Origin: Bacillus sp. T3
GTDB taxonomy: Bacteria; Bacillota; Bacilli; Bacillales; Cytobacillaceae
NCBI RefSeq assembly: GCF_033449965.1
Contig: NZ_CP137761.1
Coordinates: forward strand, 4,491,001-4,555,000
Reading direction: 5' to 3'
DNA: 64,000 nucleotides
Under the pieces are notes generated by a model. That model had not been told where the DNA came from. It searched no databases and saw only the letters and a list, made by a program, of their open reading frames with translations. Below, piece after piece: positions 52,735 through 60,527 of this stretch (position 1 is the stretch's first letter; every line of letters begins with the position of its first letter). The translations under genes and the position numbers were made by a program.

Positions 52735-53106
52735 TTATCTAGAACAATGCTTTTTAAGCTGTTCTGGTGATAAATTCCCTGTATGTTTAACATTCGTAAC
52801 AGTTATCCCATCAGGTATATCGGTAAGTGTAATATGAAACAAATCATAAGGAGGCTCGTGAGCTTTTTCAAACGTTACTACTTCAATGTTTAATTCATGG
52901 CGACGATTTCCTTCAAGTCTTCTTATATCAGTAATTCGTTCACACATAAACAATGTGTCAGTGACTTCTAAAATGTATGGAAGATACCTTACAACTAATG
53001 CTTCTTCCAAAAGTTCCTCTCTTGTGAGTTCATCTTGAGCATAGACTTTAGTTATTGTTAAAAACAATAGTGTACTACTTAGTATTAGAATTAAAGATCT
53101 TCTCAT
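52735..53106 (-). CDS. small exported protein, DUF3888-like
   Basis: A 123-residue protein with signal peptide (LILILSSTLLFLTITKVYAQ) and a short mature domain (LLEEALVVRYLPYILEVTDTLF..., two Cys, at about 54 and 121). It resembles the DUF3888 family of Bacillus exported proteins. Role unknown. Confidence 0.6.
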   Translation of the reverse strand: MRRSLILILSSTLLFLTITKVYAQDELTREELLEEALVVRYLPYILEVTDTLFMCERITDIRRLEGNRRHELNIEVVTFEKAHEPPYDLFHITLTDIPDGITVTNVKHTGNLSPEQLKKHCSR

Positions 53107-53202
53107 CGAATATCACCATCCACTATTTTCTTAATGGAATAGCTTTCCCAAGATCAAAACCCATTATTAAACTCTACCGTACCGTTATCTCAAAAAGCCT
53201 TG

Positions 53203-53270
53203 TTACATTATTTGGCTCAAACATGAAATAGGCGCGATTATCTTTTTGATTATCGCGCCAAATTACTTAG
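53203..53270. repeat. MITE-like palindromic repeat
   Basis: TTATTTGGCTCAAACATGAAATAGGCGCGATTAT...ATTATCGCGCCAAATTAC-like: the core stem GGCGCGATTAT/ATTATCGCGCC is perfect. Close sibling of 45611-45682. Confidence 0.7.
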
Positions 53271-53737
53271 GAATGGATCTTTAACCCCTTTTTTACATCA
53301 ATCACTTCAAAACGTTCACAAACAAGGAGCATATCTTCCGAAAATTCATGTCCGATTGCTTTTAACTCATTTCTAAAGAATTTTTCATGAGCTTCCCACC
53401 AATATTGGTAAGTCCTATCTCCTTCACCTTCTGCAACAGCAAACTCTTCAGTAACTTGATTCATTGGAGTTAGCTCAACCTCCACCGTCTTAATGATTGC
53501 TACAGGTTTATCGTCGCTATTTAAAATAATGCTGTAATCATTTATTGTTGGGATGGGTTCATTCTCGTGTTCATAAAATATAAATCCGGAGCATGTTGCA
53601 GTTTTAATACCCTTTATTACTAACTGCGCGAGGAAATCAGGATCAGCCCCAAATTGCCATGCACTAACTGACTTAGGTTGATCTTGATTCTGACCATTCC
53701 AATATTCATTCCAGTACGCCTGAGCAGCCTGATTCAT
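53267..53737 (-). CDS. ASCH-domain protein
   Basis: A 156-residue ASCH (PUA-like) protein. Visible are AWQFGADPDFLAQLVIKGIKTATCSG, the IKTVEV strand, and FAVAEGEGDRTYQYWWEAHEKFF, all typical of the YhfF-like group. ASCH proteins bind RNA or modified nucleosides; a few are nucleases or amidohydrolases. GGAGG precedes the ATG. Confidence 0.88.
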   Translation of the reverse strand: MNQAAQAYWNEYWNGQNQDQPKSVSAWQFGADPDFLAQLVIKGIKTATCSGFIFYEHENEPIPTINDYSIILNSDDKPVAIIKTVEVELTPMNQVTEEFAVAEGEGDRTYQYWWEAHEKFFRNELKAIGHEFSEDMLLVCERFEVIDVKKGLKIHS

Positions 53738-53922
53738 AATTTATACCTCCATCATAGCTTTCATTTATAACATAACTTAACCCAAAAGCTTATACAATTA
53801 AATGGCCCGATTGTCTAATAAAGCTAAATCATTTACTTTTAGCTAACTTGGGGGCTTTTTCAGTAAATTTTCAAAACCTTAATCCTAATATTTCACAAAA
53901 GAACGGGGAAATCATTTGTCAA

Positions 53923-54240
53923 TTATTCGTTATCATCCCATAGGTAGACAATCTCTTTGAGAATTTGCTCTTTAATTTGTGGACTTATCATTGCTTCAGT
54001 TGCCAAATCAACCCTTACGCCTAGATTATCTTCTAAATAATATTTTATTGACAAAAATTCTAAACCGAGCGCCTTCTCAGATTCAATTAGAACATCTACA
54101 TCACTTTTAGCATTTTGTGCATTACGAGCATATGAGCCAAATATGCCTAGTTTTTTTATTCCGTATTTGTCTTGTAAAAAATTTTTTGTTGCCATTATTT
54201 GTTTTTCTAAAGCGTGTTTTGATATACCTTCCACAAACAA
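53923..54240 (-). CDS. MNT-type nucleotidyltransferase domain protein
   Basis: A 105-residue minimal nucleotidyltransferase with GIFGSYARNAQNAKSDVDVLIE (GSxxR and SDxDxL, the catalytic metal site). MntA-type proteins AMPylate a HEPN toxin (HepT). No HepT of normal size is present; instead a 47-residue protein overlaps the front. I take the TTG at 54240 (5 bases after AGGAG) as the start; a GTG at 54261 is also in frame. Confidence 0.78.
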   Translation of the reverse strand: MFVEGISKHALEKQIMATKNFLQDKYGIKKLGIFGSYARNAQNAKSDVDVLIESEKALGLEFLSIKYYLEDNLGVRVDLATEAMISPQIKEQILKEIVYLWDDNE

Positions 54241-54242
54241 AT

Positions 54243-54386
54243 TCACTCCTCTTCTACCCACATTTTCAATTCCAGATCTTCTTTTACGATTTGTTCAATT
54301 AAATTATATAGCTCCTTGTCTTTTATGTTCGCTTTTAACCGTTCTTGTATCTCTTTTACTTCTTTTTTGAACTCTTTATTACACAC
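54243..54386 (-). CDS. small protein upstream of the MNT nucleotidyltransferase
   Basis: A 47-residue charged helical protein (VCNKEFKKEVKEIQERLKAN...WVEEE). AGAGGAG lies 8 bases before the GTG at 54386, and its stop (TGA) sits between the next gene's ribosome site and start, so the two are coupled. It is too short for a HEPN fold. It may be an antitoxin-like partner, or a remnant. Confidence 0.5.
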   Translation of the reverse strand: MCNKEFKKEVKEIQERLKANIKDKELYNLIEQIVKEDLELKMWVEEE

Positions 54387-54624
54387 TTTCAGCACTCCTC
54401 TATAATTAAGATAATTTACAAACATAATTGAATTCACAACTGATTGTTTTACTTTTTGGGATTTTTTCTAAAAAACCCACTGTTCACCTTCTACAAGGCT
54501 CAATAAATATAATTATTATCATAATTAAAAATTTTGAAATTGTCTTAAAAAGAATTTTTGATATTATCTTTGGAAATAATGTTCTTTCAGTAACAAAATA
54601 TACGTTTGAAAGTGAGGATGTAAA

Positions 54625-55836
54625 ATGAAGGGACATTTTTACAAAAGAGGCTGTACGTGCAAAAGGAAAAAATGCACTTGTGGTTCGAAGTGGGCTTTCA
54701 CCGTTGATATTGGATTAGATCCAGTTACCGGCAAAAGAAAGCAAAAGGTAAAAAGCGGCTTTAAAACTAAGCAGGAAGCTGAAGAAGCTGCTGCCACTCT
54801 AATTCACGAATTAAACCAAGGATCCTATTTAGAGGAAACAGAAAAAACGTTTAGTGACTTTGCAATTGAGTGGCTTCCTATCTACAGTGATTCTAAAGAT
54901 GTAAAGCCCGGAACGATTCGAGTACGCCTTCATGAAATCGGAAAGTTATTGCCCTACTTTGCCAAATTAAAGTTAAAAGATATTACAAGAAAGATGTATC
55001 AAGACGCTTTAAACGATTTAAAGGATAGAGGCTATTCTGATAGTACCAGAGAAGGGATAAATCGAACAGGAAGAATGATTTTTCGAAAAGCTTTGGAACT
55101 AGAGCTAATTAAAAAGGACCCGACTGAATTCACTTATGTGAAAAAGGATAAGAAAACGATTGAACAGTTGGAAGAAGAGGAAGTTCCAAAGTACCTTGAA
55201 AAAGAAGAGCTTGCCTTACTTTTAGAAACAGCCAAAGCCAATGGATTAGAGCATGATTACTTAGTTTTTTTGATATTAGCCTATACGGGAATTAGAGTTG
55301 GAGAATTAGTTGCTCTTAAGTGGAAGGATATAGACTTTAAAAATTACACCATTAGCATTACCAAAACGTATTACAATCCCAAAAATAATGCCTTGGAATA
55401 TCAGCTAGTCACACCGAAGACGAGAAAATCACGTCGAAAAATTATTGTGGATGAAGAGGTGATTAACGCTTTAAAGGAACATAAAACGGTTCAAGATGAA
55501 GTCATTAAGCGGTTAGGAGCTGCTTACCATAACAAAGACTTTATCTTTGCTAAAATGGAACGGCAATATGGTTATCCCATTGTGATTAAAAACATACGAG
55601 ATCGAATGAAACGACTACTTGCAATCGCTGGTCTAAATGAAGATTTAACACCGCATAGTTTAAGACACACTCATACGTCACTTCTTGCTGAAGCTGGAGT
55701 CTCACTCGAACAAATCATGGACCGCCTTGGCCATTCCGATGATCAAATCACGAAAAATGTGTATCTCCACGTAACCCAAGAAATGAAAAAAGAAGCTTCC
55801 CAAAAGTTCGCTGAACTCATGAGAAGCCTCCGTTAA
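54625..55836 (+). CDS. tyrosine integrase of the groEL-site island
   Basis: A 403-residue integrase with a Cys-rich N-terminus (RGCTCKRKKCTCGSKW), Arm-binding and core-binding domains and a full active site: Arg (YTGIRVGEL), Lys in TPKTRKSRRKI, HxxR (PHSLRHTHTSLL), LGHSDDQIT and Tyr (NVYLHV). GAGGA precedes the ATG. It ends 82 bases before the groEL stop codon, pointing at it, the usual place of an integrase next to its attachment site. Its last 20 codons recur as a remnant at 17417. Confidence 0.93.
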   Translation: MKGHFYKRGCTCKRKKCTCGSKWAFTVDIGLDPVTGKRKQKVKSGFKTKQEAEEAAATLIHELNQGSYLEETEKTFSDFAIEWLPIYSDSKDVKPGTIRVRLHEIGKLLPYFAKLKLKDITRKMYQDALNDLKDRGYSDSTREGINRTGRMIFRKALELELIKKDPTEFTYVKKDKKTIEQLEEEEVPKYLEKEELALLLETAKANGLEHDYLVFLILAYTGIRVGELVALKWKDIDFKNYTISITKTYYNPKNNALEYQLVTPKTRKSRRKIIVDEEVINALKEHKTVQDEVIKRLGAAYHNKDFIFAKMERQYGYPIVIKNIRDRMKRLLAIAGLNEDLTPHSLRHTHTSLLAEAGVSLEQIMDRLGHSDDQITKNVYLHVTQEMKKEASQKFAELMRSLR

Positions 55837-55846
55837 TTTCCTCTAT

Positions 55847-55863
55847 GTTAGCAAAATGTTAGC
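55847..55863. repeat. probable integrase arm site, right end
   Basis: GTTAGCAAAATGTTAGC occurs here, at 19437-19453 and at 17677-17693, always near an att copy. It contains two GTTAGC units in direct order. Confidence 0.6.
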
Positions 55864-55918
55864 AAACCACTCTCACCTTACTTAAAAACCCAGTCATACC
55901 AAGGGTTTGAGGGGCAGA

Positions 55919-55934
55919 TTACATCATGCCGCCC
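55919..55934. repeat. att copy 3, in the groEL 3' end
   Basis: TTACATCATGCCGCCC covers the groEL stop and the codons for Gly-Gly-Met-Met. Identical to 19301-19316. Integration here rebuilds the end of groEL, so the chaperonin stays intact. Confidence 0.85.
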
Positions 55935-57547
55935 ATTCCACCCATGCCGCCCATATCAGGCATTGCAGGGCCAGCTGGTTCTGGCTTGTCAGCCACTACA
56001 GCTTCTGTAGTTAAGAACATGGCCGCTACAGATGCTGCGTTTTGAAGTGCAGAACGAGTAACTTTAGTTGGGTCAACGATACCAGCTTGGATCATGTTTA
56101 CCCACTCGTTTGTTGCAGCGTTGAAACCGATGCCGATTTCTTCGTGCTTTAAGCGCTCAACTACAACAGATCCTTCAAGACCTGCGTTTGCAGCGATAGT
56201 GCGGACAGGCTCTTCGATCGCACGTAATACGATGTTCACACCTGTTGCTTCGTCGCCTTCAGCTTGGATAGCAGCCACTTTGTTATATACATTTAGAAGG
56301 GCAACTCCACCACCAGATACGATTCCTTCTTCTACTGCAGCGCGAGTAGAGTTTAGGGCATCCTCGATGCGAAGCTTGCGCTCTTTTAATTCAGTTTCAG
56401 TTGCAGCACCGACTTTAACTACTGCTACACCACCAGCTAATTTAGCTAGGCGCTCTTGTAATTTTTCACGGTCGAATTCAGAAGTTGTTTCTTCGAATTG
56501 AGCACGGATTTGATTTACACGAGCTGCGATTGCTGCAGATTCACCAGCACCTTCAACGATTGTTGTGTTTTCTTTTGTTACAACAATTTTAGAAGCACGA
56601 CCTAGTGATGTAATCGTTGTAGATTTAAGGTCACGGCCAAGCTCTTCAGTGATGACTTCACCGCCAGTTAAAATCGCGATGTCTTCTAGCATTGCTTTAC
56701 GACGATCGCCGAAGCCAGGAGCTTTAACAGCTACAGCATTGAATGTACCGCGAAGTTTATTCAATACTAATGTTGATAGGGCTTCCCCTTCAACATCTTC
56801 AGCAATTAGCAATAATGGCTTACCTTGTTGTACCACTTGCTCAAGTACTGGTAAGATTTCTTGAATGCTAGAGATCTTTTTGTCTGTGATTAAGATATAT
56901 GGATTTTCTAAAACAGCTTCCATTTTTTCTGTGTTTGTTACCATGTAAGCTGAAGCGTAGCCACGGTCGAATTGCATACCTTCTACTACGTCTAATTCAG
57001 TTGTGAAGCCTTTAGATTCTTCGATTGTGATAACACCGTCGTTACCAACGCGTTCCATTGCTTCTGCGATTAATTTCCCTACTTCTTCATCAGCAGATGA
57101 AATCGCTGCTACTTGTGCAATCGATTCTTTGCCTTCAATTGGCTTAGAGATTGCTTTAAGCTCTGTAATAGCAGTTGCAACGGCCTTTTCCATTCCTTTA
57201 CGGATACCCATTGGGTTTGCACCAGCTGTTACGTTTTTAAGACCTTCACGAATCATTGCTTGCGCAAGAACGGTTGCAGTTGTCGTACCGTCACCAGCAA
57301 CATCGTTTGTTTTGCTTGCAACTTCAGCAACAAGCTTAGCACCCATGTTTTCAAATGCATCTTCTAATTCGATTTCTTTTGCGATTGTTACACCATCGTT
57401 CGTAATAAGTGGTGAACCAAATTTCTTCTCAAGAACGACGTTCCGTCCTTTAGGTCCAAGCGTTACTTTTACAGCATCTGCAAGTGTATCCACCCCGCGA
57501 AGCATCGCGCGACGAGCATCTTCACTGAATTTAATTTCTTTTGCCAT
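55919..57547 (-). CDS. groEL: chaperonin GroEL
   Basis: A 542-residue 60-kDa chaperonin that folds proteins in the cytosol with GroES. ATP-site motifs GPKGRNVVLEKKFGSP, NDVAGDGTTTATVLA and GAATETELKERKLRIEDAL are present, and it ends in the GGMGGMGGMM tail. Its last codons are the attachment site of the island. Second gene of groESL under CIRCE/HrcA. Its former downstream terminator is probably the hairpin now at 17284-17334. Confidence 0.99.
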   Translation of the reverse strand: MAKEIKFSEDARRAMLRGVDTLADAVKVTLGPKGRNVVLEKKFGSPLITNDGVTIAKEIELEDAFENMGAKLVAEVASKTNDVAGDGTTTATVLAQAMIREGLKNVTAGANPMGIRKGMEKAVATAITELKAISKPIEGKESIAQVAAISSADEEVGKLIAEAMERVGNDGVITIEESKGFTTELDVVEGMQFDRGYASAYMVTNTEKMEAVLENPYILITDKKISSIQEILPVLEQVVQQGKPLLLIAEDVEGEALSTLVLNKLRGTFNAVAVKAPGFGDRRKAMLEDIAILTGGEVITEELGRDLKSTTITSLGRASKIVVTKENTTIVEGAGESAAIAARVNQIRAQFEETTSEFDREKLQERLAKLAGGVAVVKVGAATETELKERKLRIEDALNSTRAAVEEGIVSGGGVALLNVYNKVAAIQAEGDEATGVNIVLRAIEEPVRTIAANAGLEGSVVVERLKHEEIGIGFNAATNEWVNMIQAGIVDPTKVTRSALQNAASVAAMFLTTEAVVADKPEPAGPAMPDMGGMGGMGGMM

Positions 57548-57619
57548 GTAAAATAACCTCCTCTAAAATTTCATATTCGTTCTATTTGACTTGATCTTCG
57601 GATCGAGTTTTGTGTTGGA

Positions 57620-57907
57620 TTATTCGCCTACTACAGCTAAAATATCGCTTTCACGTAAAATTAAATATTCTGCACCTTGGAATTTCACTTCAGTACCAGA
57701 GTATTTTGAGAAGATAATGCGATCGCCTACAGCAACTTCTACTGCTACTCGCTCGCCACTATCAAGTACACGACCTGTACCGACAGCAATTACTTTTCCT
57801 TCTTGCGGCTTTTCTTTAGCAGTGTCCGGTAGTACGATCCCGCTTGCAGTTTTTTCTTCTGATTCAACAAGCTCAATAACAATACGATCACCAATTGGCT
57901 TTAACAA
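57620..57907 (-). CDS. groES: co-chaperonin GroES
   Basis: A 95-residue GroES lid protein with GDRIVIELVESEEKTASGIVLPD and KYSGTEVKFQGAEYLILRESDILAVV. The start is the TTG at 57907: GGAGG lies 9 bases upstream and the product begins MLKPIGDR like other GroES. An ATG further upstream lies inside the ribosome site. 72 bases before groEL. Confidence 0.98.
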   Translation of the reverse strand: MLKPIGDRIVIELVESEEKTASGIVLPDTAKEKPQEGKVIAVGTGRVLDSGERVAVEVAVGDRIIFSKYSGTEVKFQGAEYLILRESDILAVVGE

Positions 57908-57947
57908 GTAAAACAACCTCCTCAAATAATATGTAAATTATCGATTA

Positions 57948-57974
57948 TTAGCACTCCTCTCATCCGAGTGCTAA
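57948..57974. promoter_or_regulatory. CIRCE operator of groESL
   Basis: TTAGCACTC, 9 bases, GAGTGCTAA: a perfect match to the HrcA-binding element. It lies about 40 bases before groES, downstream of the promoter, so heat stress relieves HrcA repression. Confidence 0.97.
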
Positions 57975-57984
57975 CACAATTATT

Positions 57985-58013
57985 ATAATAAATAATTGCT
58001 CTATTTTTTGCAA
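57985..58013 (-). promoter_or_regulatory. groESL promoter
   Basis: Minus-strand TTGCAA, 17 bases, TATTAT just before CIRCE, a sigma-A-type promoter; an alternative TATAAT lies 3 bases further on. Confidence 0.65.
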
Positions 58014-58230
58014 GAGTCATGATTAAAAATTTTCACTTTCTTTACAAACCATACTCAACCTTAATAAGTATGCTGCACATTTCCTTTTATATCCTATTTA
58101 CTCAAAGATAATTCCATATTATTGAAATTACCTAAGACAAATTAGCAAATTAGCTTATTCATTTGTAACGTTCGCTTATTATTTGTACAATGGGATTTAG
58201 CCTAGCTTTTTAAAAAGGAGTCCATTTATT

Positions 58231-58962
58231 TTGAAAAAGGAATATTGGTTTATCTTAATTGCCTATCTCACCATGCAGTTATCGAGTTTTATTGGAATTC
58301 CGTTAACCACTTTCATTGGAACCAGATTTGGTCAATCGGTGGACGAAATGAGAACCTTGTCCGTTCCAATCTGGCTCGTTGCCAGCTTCACCATTACTCT
58401 AGTCATTATTCTGTGGATTCTCCGTAAAGAGTCAACAACCACAGCTTATCGTGAAAAAGCAAATCCATTCAGCTCGGTAATTTGGGCGATTACAGGTGTT
58501 TTTTTAGCATTATTCGCACAAGGAATTGCAGCCCAAATTGAAGCGATGATGGGGATTAAGACAGGCTCTGATAATACCCAACAAATTATTAATATTATCG
58601 AAAGCTTCCCTATTGTCATTTTTGTTAGCTCGATTGTCGGACCAATTTTAGAAGAAATCGTGTTTCGAAAAATCATCTTTGGCGCACTCTATCAACGGAT
58701 GAACTTCTTTCTATCGGCCTTGATCAGTTCGATTATTTTTTCTTTAGCACATATGGAACTTGAACATACATTGCTTTATTCTGCCATGGGCTTTACCTTT
58801 GCCTATCTCTATGTCAAGACGAAACGGATTATAGTTCCGATTTTTGCCCATGTTGCGATGAATTCACTTGTCGTTGTTATACAAACCGTCTTTAAAGAAG
58901 ATATCGATCGAATCATCGAACAATCAGAAAAAATTCAAAGCTTTATCGGAGGATTATTATGA
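58231..58962 (+). CDS. ydiL: CPBP-family intramembrane metalloprotease
   Basis: A 243-residue Abi/CAAX-type membrane protease with about seven hydrophobic segments. Motif 1 EEIVFRKIIFG, motif 2 FSLAHMELEH and motif 3 FAHVAMN supply the metal and catalytic residues. It starts at the TTG at 58231 with AAAGGAG. Its position next to groES and ydiK matches B. subtilis YdiL. Confidence 0.88.
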   Translation: MKKEYWFILIAYLTMQLSSFIGIPLTTFIGTRFGQSVDEMRTLSVPIWLVASFTITLVIILWILRKESTTTAYREKANPFSSVIWAITGVFLALFAQGIAAQIEAMMGIKTGSDNTQQIINIIESFPIVIFVSSIVGPILEEIVFRKIIFGALYQRMNFFLSALISSIIFSLAHMELEHTLLYSAMGFTFAYLYVKTKRIIVPIFAHVAMNSLVVVIQTVFKEDIDRIIEQSEKIQSFIGGLL

Positions 58963-59168
58963 GACTCTCACCTTTGTTTTCCGCTTTTTTCCACATCATC
59001 CTTGCTTGTATATTTACGTACTTTGCTATCGATAACGTAAATCAATTCGGATGGGATATTTTTAGCTTCATCCTTGTTCTCCTAGCAACCTTTGATTTTG
59101 GTTCAGGCTTAAGGTTGATTGCCCTTCACTTTAAACTTAGGAAAATAATCAAAAAAAATGAGCCATAA
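58959..59168 (+). CDS. ydiK: YdiK-like small membrane protein
   Basis: A 69-residue protein with two TM helices (AFFHIILACIFTYFAI and IFSFILVLLATFDFGSGL). Its ATG overlaps the ydiL stop (ATGA). The neighbour order is as in B. subtilis. Function unknown. Confidence 0.82.
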   Translation: MRLSPLFSAFFHIILACIFTYFAIDNVNQFGWDIFSFILVLLATFDFGSGLRLIALHFKLRKIIKKNEP

Positions 59169-59186
59169 TTAAGTGGCTCATTTTTC
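59152..59186. terminator. shared terminator of ydiLK and rex
   Basis: AAAATGAGCCA, loop, TGGCTCATTTTT, with A-rich and T-rich flanks, between two convergent genes; works in both directions. Confidence 0.85.
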
Positions 59187-59187
59187 A

Positions 59188-59856
59188 TTATTCTTCATCT
59201 ACTTCAATATCTTCAATTTTTGGATAATGCTTTAAGAAATATACAAGTGATTGCAGCTCAACCGCTAAATCAATATGATGAACCCGAATAGTAGACGGGA
59301 CATTAAGTCGAGCTGGTGTAAAGTTTAATATTCCTTTAATCCTCACACTAGTCAGTCTGTCCGTAATTGGTTGCGCCACTGGCGCTGGGATGGTTAAAAT
59401 CGCCACATGAATCTCTTCTTGCTCAATAATCTTCTCTAACTCATCCATATGGTAAACAGGAACATTCCCTATCTTTGTTCCCACTTTTCCCTCGTCCACA
59501 TCAAAGGCAATTTCAATCTTTGTATTATTATTTTTTAAAAAATTATAATTTAAAAACGCCGTACCTAAATTCCCAACTCCAATGAGCGCTACCTTTGTCA
59601 GTTCATCCTGATCTAACGTTTTCCGGAAAAAGGATAGCAAATAGTTTACATTATAGCCATAGCCCTTCTTCCCTAATGCACCAAAATATGAAAAATCTCG
59701 ACGAATTGTCGCAGAATCTACTTTTACCGCTTCACTTAGCTCTGCAGATGAAACCCGTTGTTTACCAGATGTATGCAAATTTTTCAAAAAGCGATAATAA
59801 AGTGGTAACCGTTTTGCAGTCGCTTGTGGAATTTTTGTTGTATGATCGTTCGACAT
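59188..59856 (-). CDS. rex: redox-sensing transcriptional repressor Rex
   Basis: A 222-residue repressor that senses NADH/NAD and controls fermentation and respiration genes. N-terminal winged helix (SSAELSEAVKVDSATIRRDFSYFG) and Rossmann domain (ALIGVGNLGTAFLNY, then AFDVDEG). AGAGGAG precedes the ATG. In B. subtilis tatAy-tatCy lie between rex and ydiK; they are missing here. Confidence 0.97.
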   Translation of the reverse strand: MSNDHTTKIPQATAKRLPLYYRFLKNLHTSGKQRVSSAELSEAVKVDSATIRRDFSYFGALGKKGYGYNVNYLLSFFRKTLDQDELTKVALIGVGNLGTAFLNYNFLKNNNTKIEIAFDVDEGKVGTKIGNVPVYHMDELEKIIEQEEIHVAILTIPAPVAQPITDRLTSVRIKGILNFTPARLNVPSTIRVHHIDLAVELQSLVYFLKHYPKIEDIEVDEE

Positions 59857-59880
59857 TTCATCACTCCTCTCTCATTAAGC

Positions 59881-60381
59881 TTATTTCAATCGCTCTTCTC
59901 TAATAAAATCTCCATTTTTGCCGCCAGTTTTCTCAACTAAATACGTTTTTCCAATAACCATGCCTTTATCAATTGCCTTACACATATCATAAACCGTTAA
60001 CGCACAAACCGATGCAGCTGTTAACGCTTCCATTTCAACACCTGTATTCCCTTTCGTTTTAACCTTTGCGGAAATATGCAATGTATATTCATTGTCTTCC
60101 TTTTCTTCTTCCCAGCCAAAGGAAACATCCACTCCATTTAATGGGATTGGATGGCACATCGGAATGATTTCCCACGTTTTTTTGCATGCCATTACTGCCG
60201 CAACCTGAGCAACAGCTAGAACATCACCTTTTTTCATTTCATTATTTGTGATTTTTTCATATATATCATTGCTAACTGTTATACTTGAGCAAGCCTCTGC
60301 GGTCCTTATTGTTTCTGGTTTGCTGCTCACATCGACCATTTTCGCACGGCCTTCTTCATTAAAATGAGTAAATTCTCCCAT
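59881..60381 (-). CDS. moaC: cyclic pyranopterin monophosphate synthase MoaC
   Basis: A 166-residue enzyme of molybdenum cofactor synthesis, making cPMP with MoaA. Motifs IIPMCHPIPLNGVDV and GNTGVEMEALTAASVCALTVYDMCKA are complete, including the catalytic Lys/His regions. AGGTG lies upstream. 24 bases before rex on the same strand. Confidence 0.97.
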   Translation of the reverse strand: MGEFTHFNEEGRAKMVDVSSKPETIRTAEACSSITVSNDIYEKITNNEMKKGDVLAVAQVAAVMACKKTWEIIPMCHPIPLNGVDVSFGWEEEKEDNEYTLHISAKVKTKGNTGVEMEALTAASVCALTVYDMCKAIDKGMVIGKTYLVEKTGGKNGDFIREERLK

Positions 60382-60527
60382 TCATTTAACACCTCACTAA
60401 AAGAATCATACACTATTTTTTCCAACATGTGTGAATGAACTTGTATCTTTCTTCACAAGCTTCGAGTTATTGATGATATCCTTATAATACGATACACTAA
60501 CTCTATCGTAATAGAGGTGAATATAAA

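Noticed and set aside
54243..54386. HepT toxin partner of the nucleotidyltransferase.
   Set aside because: At 47 residues it is far too short for a HEPN fold and lacks the RxxxxH motif.
19301..55934. Prophage or conjugative element.
   Set aside because: No capsid, tail, portal, lysis, relaxase, coupling protein or type IV secretion genes are visible between the att copies.
57003..57551. Long plus-strand open frames across groEL.
   Set aside because: They are shadows of the groEL coding frame on the other strand, with no ribosome sites.
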